Made by a program: the position numbers and the translations under genes. A DNA stretch of 64,000 nt from positions 186,943 to 250,942 of the forward strand of contig NW_002060969.1 in NCBI RefSeq assembly GCF_000150275.1, in the 5' to 3' direction. The stretch comes from Trichoplax adhaerens (lineage: Eukaryota; Placozoa; Uniplacotomia; Trichoplacea; Trichoplacidae). The notes beneath the pieces were generated by a model. It saw only the letters and a program-made list of their open reading frames with translations. It made no database searches and had not been told where the DNA came from. Shown piece after piece: positions 63,526 to 64,000 of the stretch (its first letter is position 1; the number at the start of each line of letters is the position of its first letter).

Positions 63526-64000
63526 ATTTGGTAATTAATTGTATGTTATTATTATTATTATATATTATAAAAATTGTACGACTCATCGTCATTTCATTTA
63601 TTTCTATGTATGTCAGACGTCGATGCTTACTTCTTAACTTTGACTCTATCTTATATCAGTCTGATGTTAACTTCACAATACGTTTTAGTATTTTTTATCT
63701 CTACGTTCGGAACGATAATTAAGTGACGCCAAATATGGTAGTTAATCTGTCACAAAACTCGTATGTGTGGCCACATGCAAGTTCACTGTTAATGCTATAA
63801 CTGGAATCTTTATTCGCAATTTTGCATGTTTTCAGTTCTTTATCTGGGATTTCAATATAACTATTTTTTTATTACAAAGTTAAAATTTTTGAATATAATT
63901 GATCTTTAATCATGATGAGTAAGAAATATAATTTGAGAACGTGATTCAATTTCTAATGTAAAAGAAATTACAAACATACGAGTACATGGAATTAAGTATA
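63526..64000. other. Downstream flank, no gene seen
   Basis: AT-rich sequence after DNAH1 to the window end; no exon-like stretch recognised. Confidence 0.55.

Overview
The window is nuclear DNA of an animal. It is AT-rich, the genes are split by mostly short GT-AG introns, and the proteins are typical of metazoans (TSG101, GRWD1, ABT1, Tubby/TULP, a DEPDC-type DEP protein, p50RhoGAP/ARHGAP1, axonemal dynein heavy chain DNAH1). The compactness (about nine genes in 64 kb), the strong residue-level similarity to vertebrate orthologs and the base composition suggest an early-branching animal, most likely a placozoan such as Trichoplax. That species guess is inference; no marker sequence here proves it. 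Exon models were built by eye from splice signals, reading phase and family similarity.

Layout: (1) 1-7304, minus strand: 3' part of a RasGEF (REM plus Cdc25 domain) gene with a very long disordered N-terminal exon; the catalytic domain runs off the left edge. (2) 7.3-11.4 kb: intergenic, with a long imperfect hairpin (10.23-10.62 kb) and a dense array of ACAGT/ACTGT pentamers. (3) 11453-13514, plus: TSG101. (4) 13830-17737, minus: GRWD1, convergent with TSG101. (5) 17.9-18.9 kb: second pentamer array, between the divergent GRWD1 and ABT1 genes. (6) 19005-21260, plus: ABT1/ESF2. (7) 22.7-23.8 kb: third array, then a small unrecognised four-exon gene (23911-25993). (8) 26652-30378, plus: Tubby-like protein. 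(9) 32973-34938, minus: DEP-domain protein; fourth array at 35.1-36.0 kb; 36253-40897, plus: ARHGAP1. (10) 40.9-46.3 kb: no genes seen, with a 50-base assembly gap; an RFX X-box next to a forkhead-like site lies 855 bp before the next start codon. (11) 46374-63484, plus: complete DNAH1 in about 28 exons, the last 6.4 kb of motor almost free of introns.

Functionally, GRWD1 and ABT1 both act in ribosome biogenesis and share a divergent promoter region; DNAH1 is ciliary and TULP-type proteins often are; TSG101 serves ESCRT-I; ARHGAP1 and the DEP protein form another divergent pair.

The most unusual structure is the pentamer system. CTGTAC/GTACAG-based arrays that constantly switch strand, and so are self-complementary, lie within roughly 40-300 bp of the start codons of six of the eight genes whose start is in the window, including both divergent pairs. 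They are absent from exons and each is accompanied by an A/T-only tract. Whether they are promoter modules, hairpin sources or debris of a foldback element inserted near promoters cannot be settled from this window.
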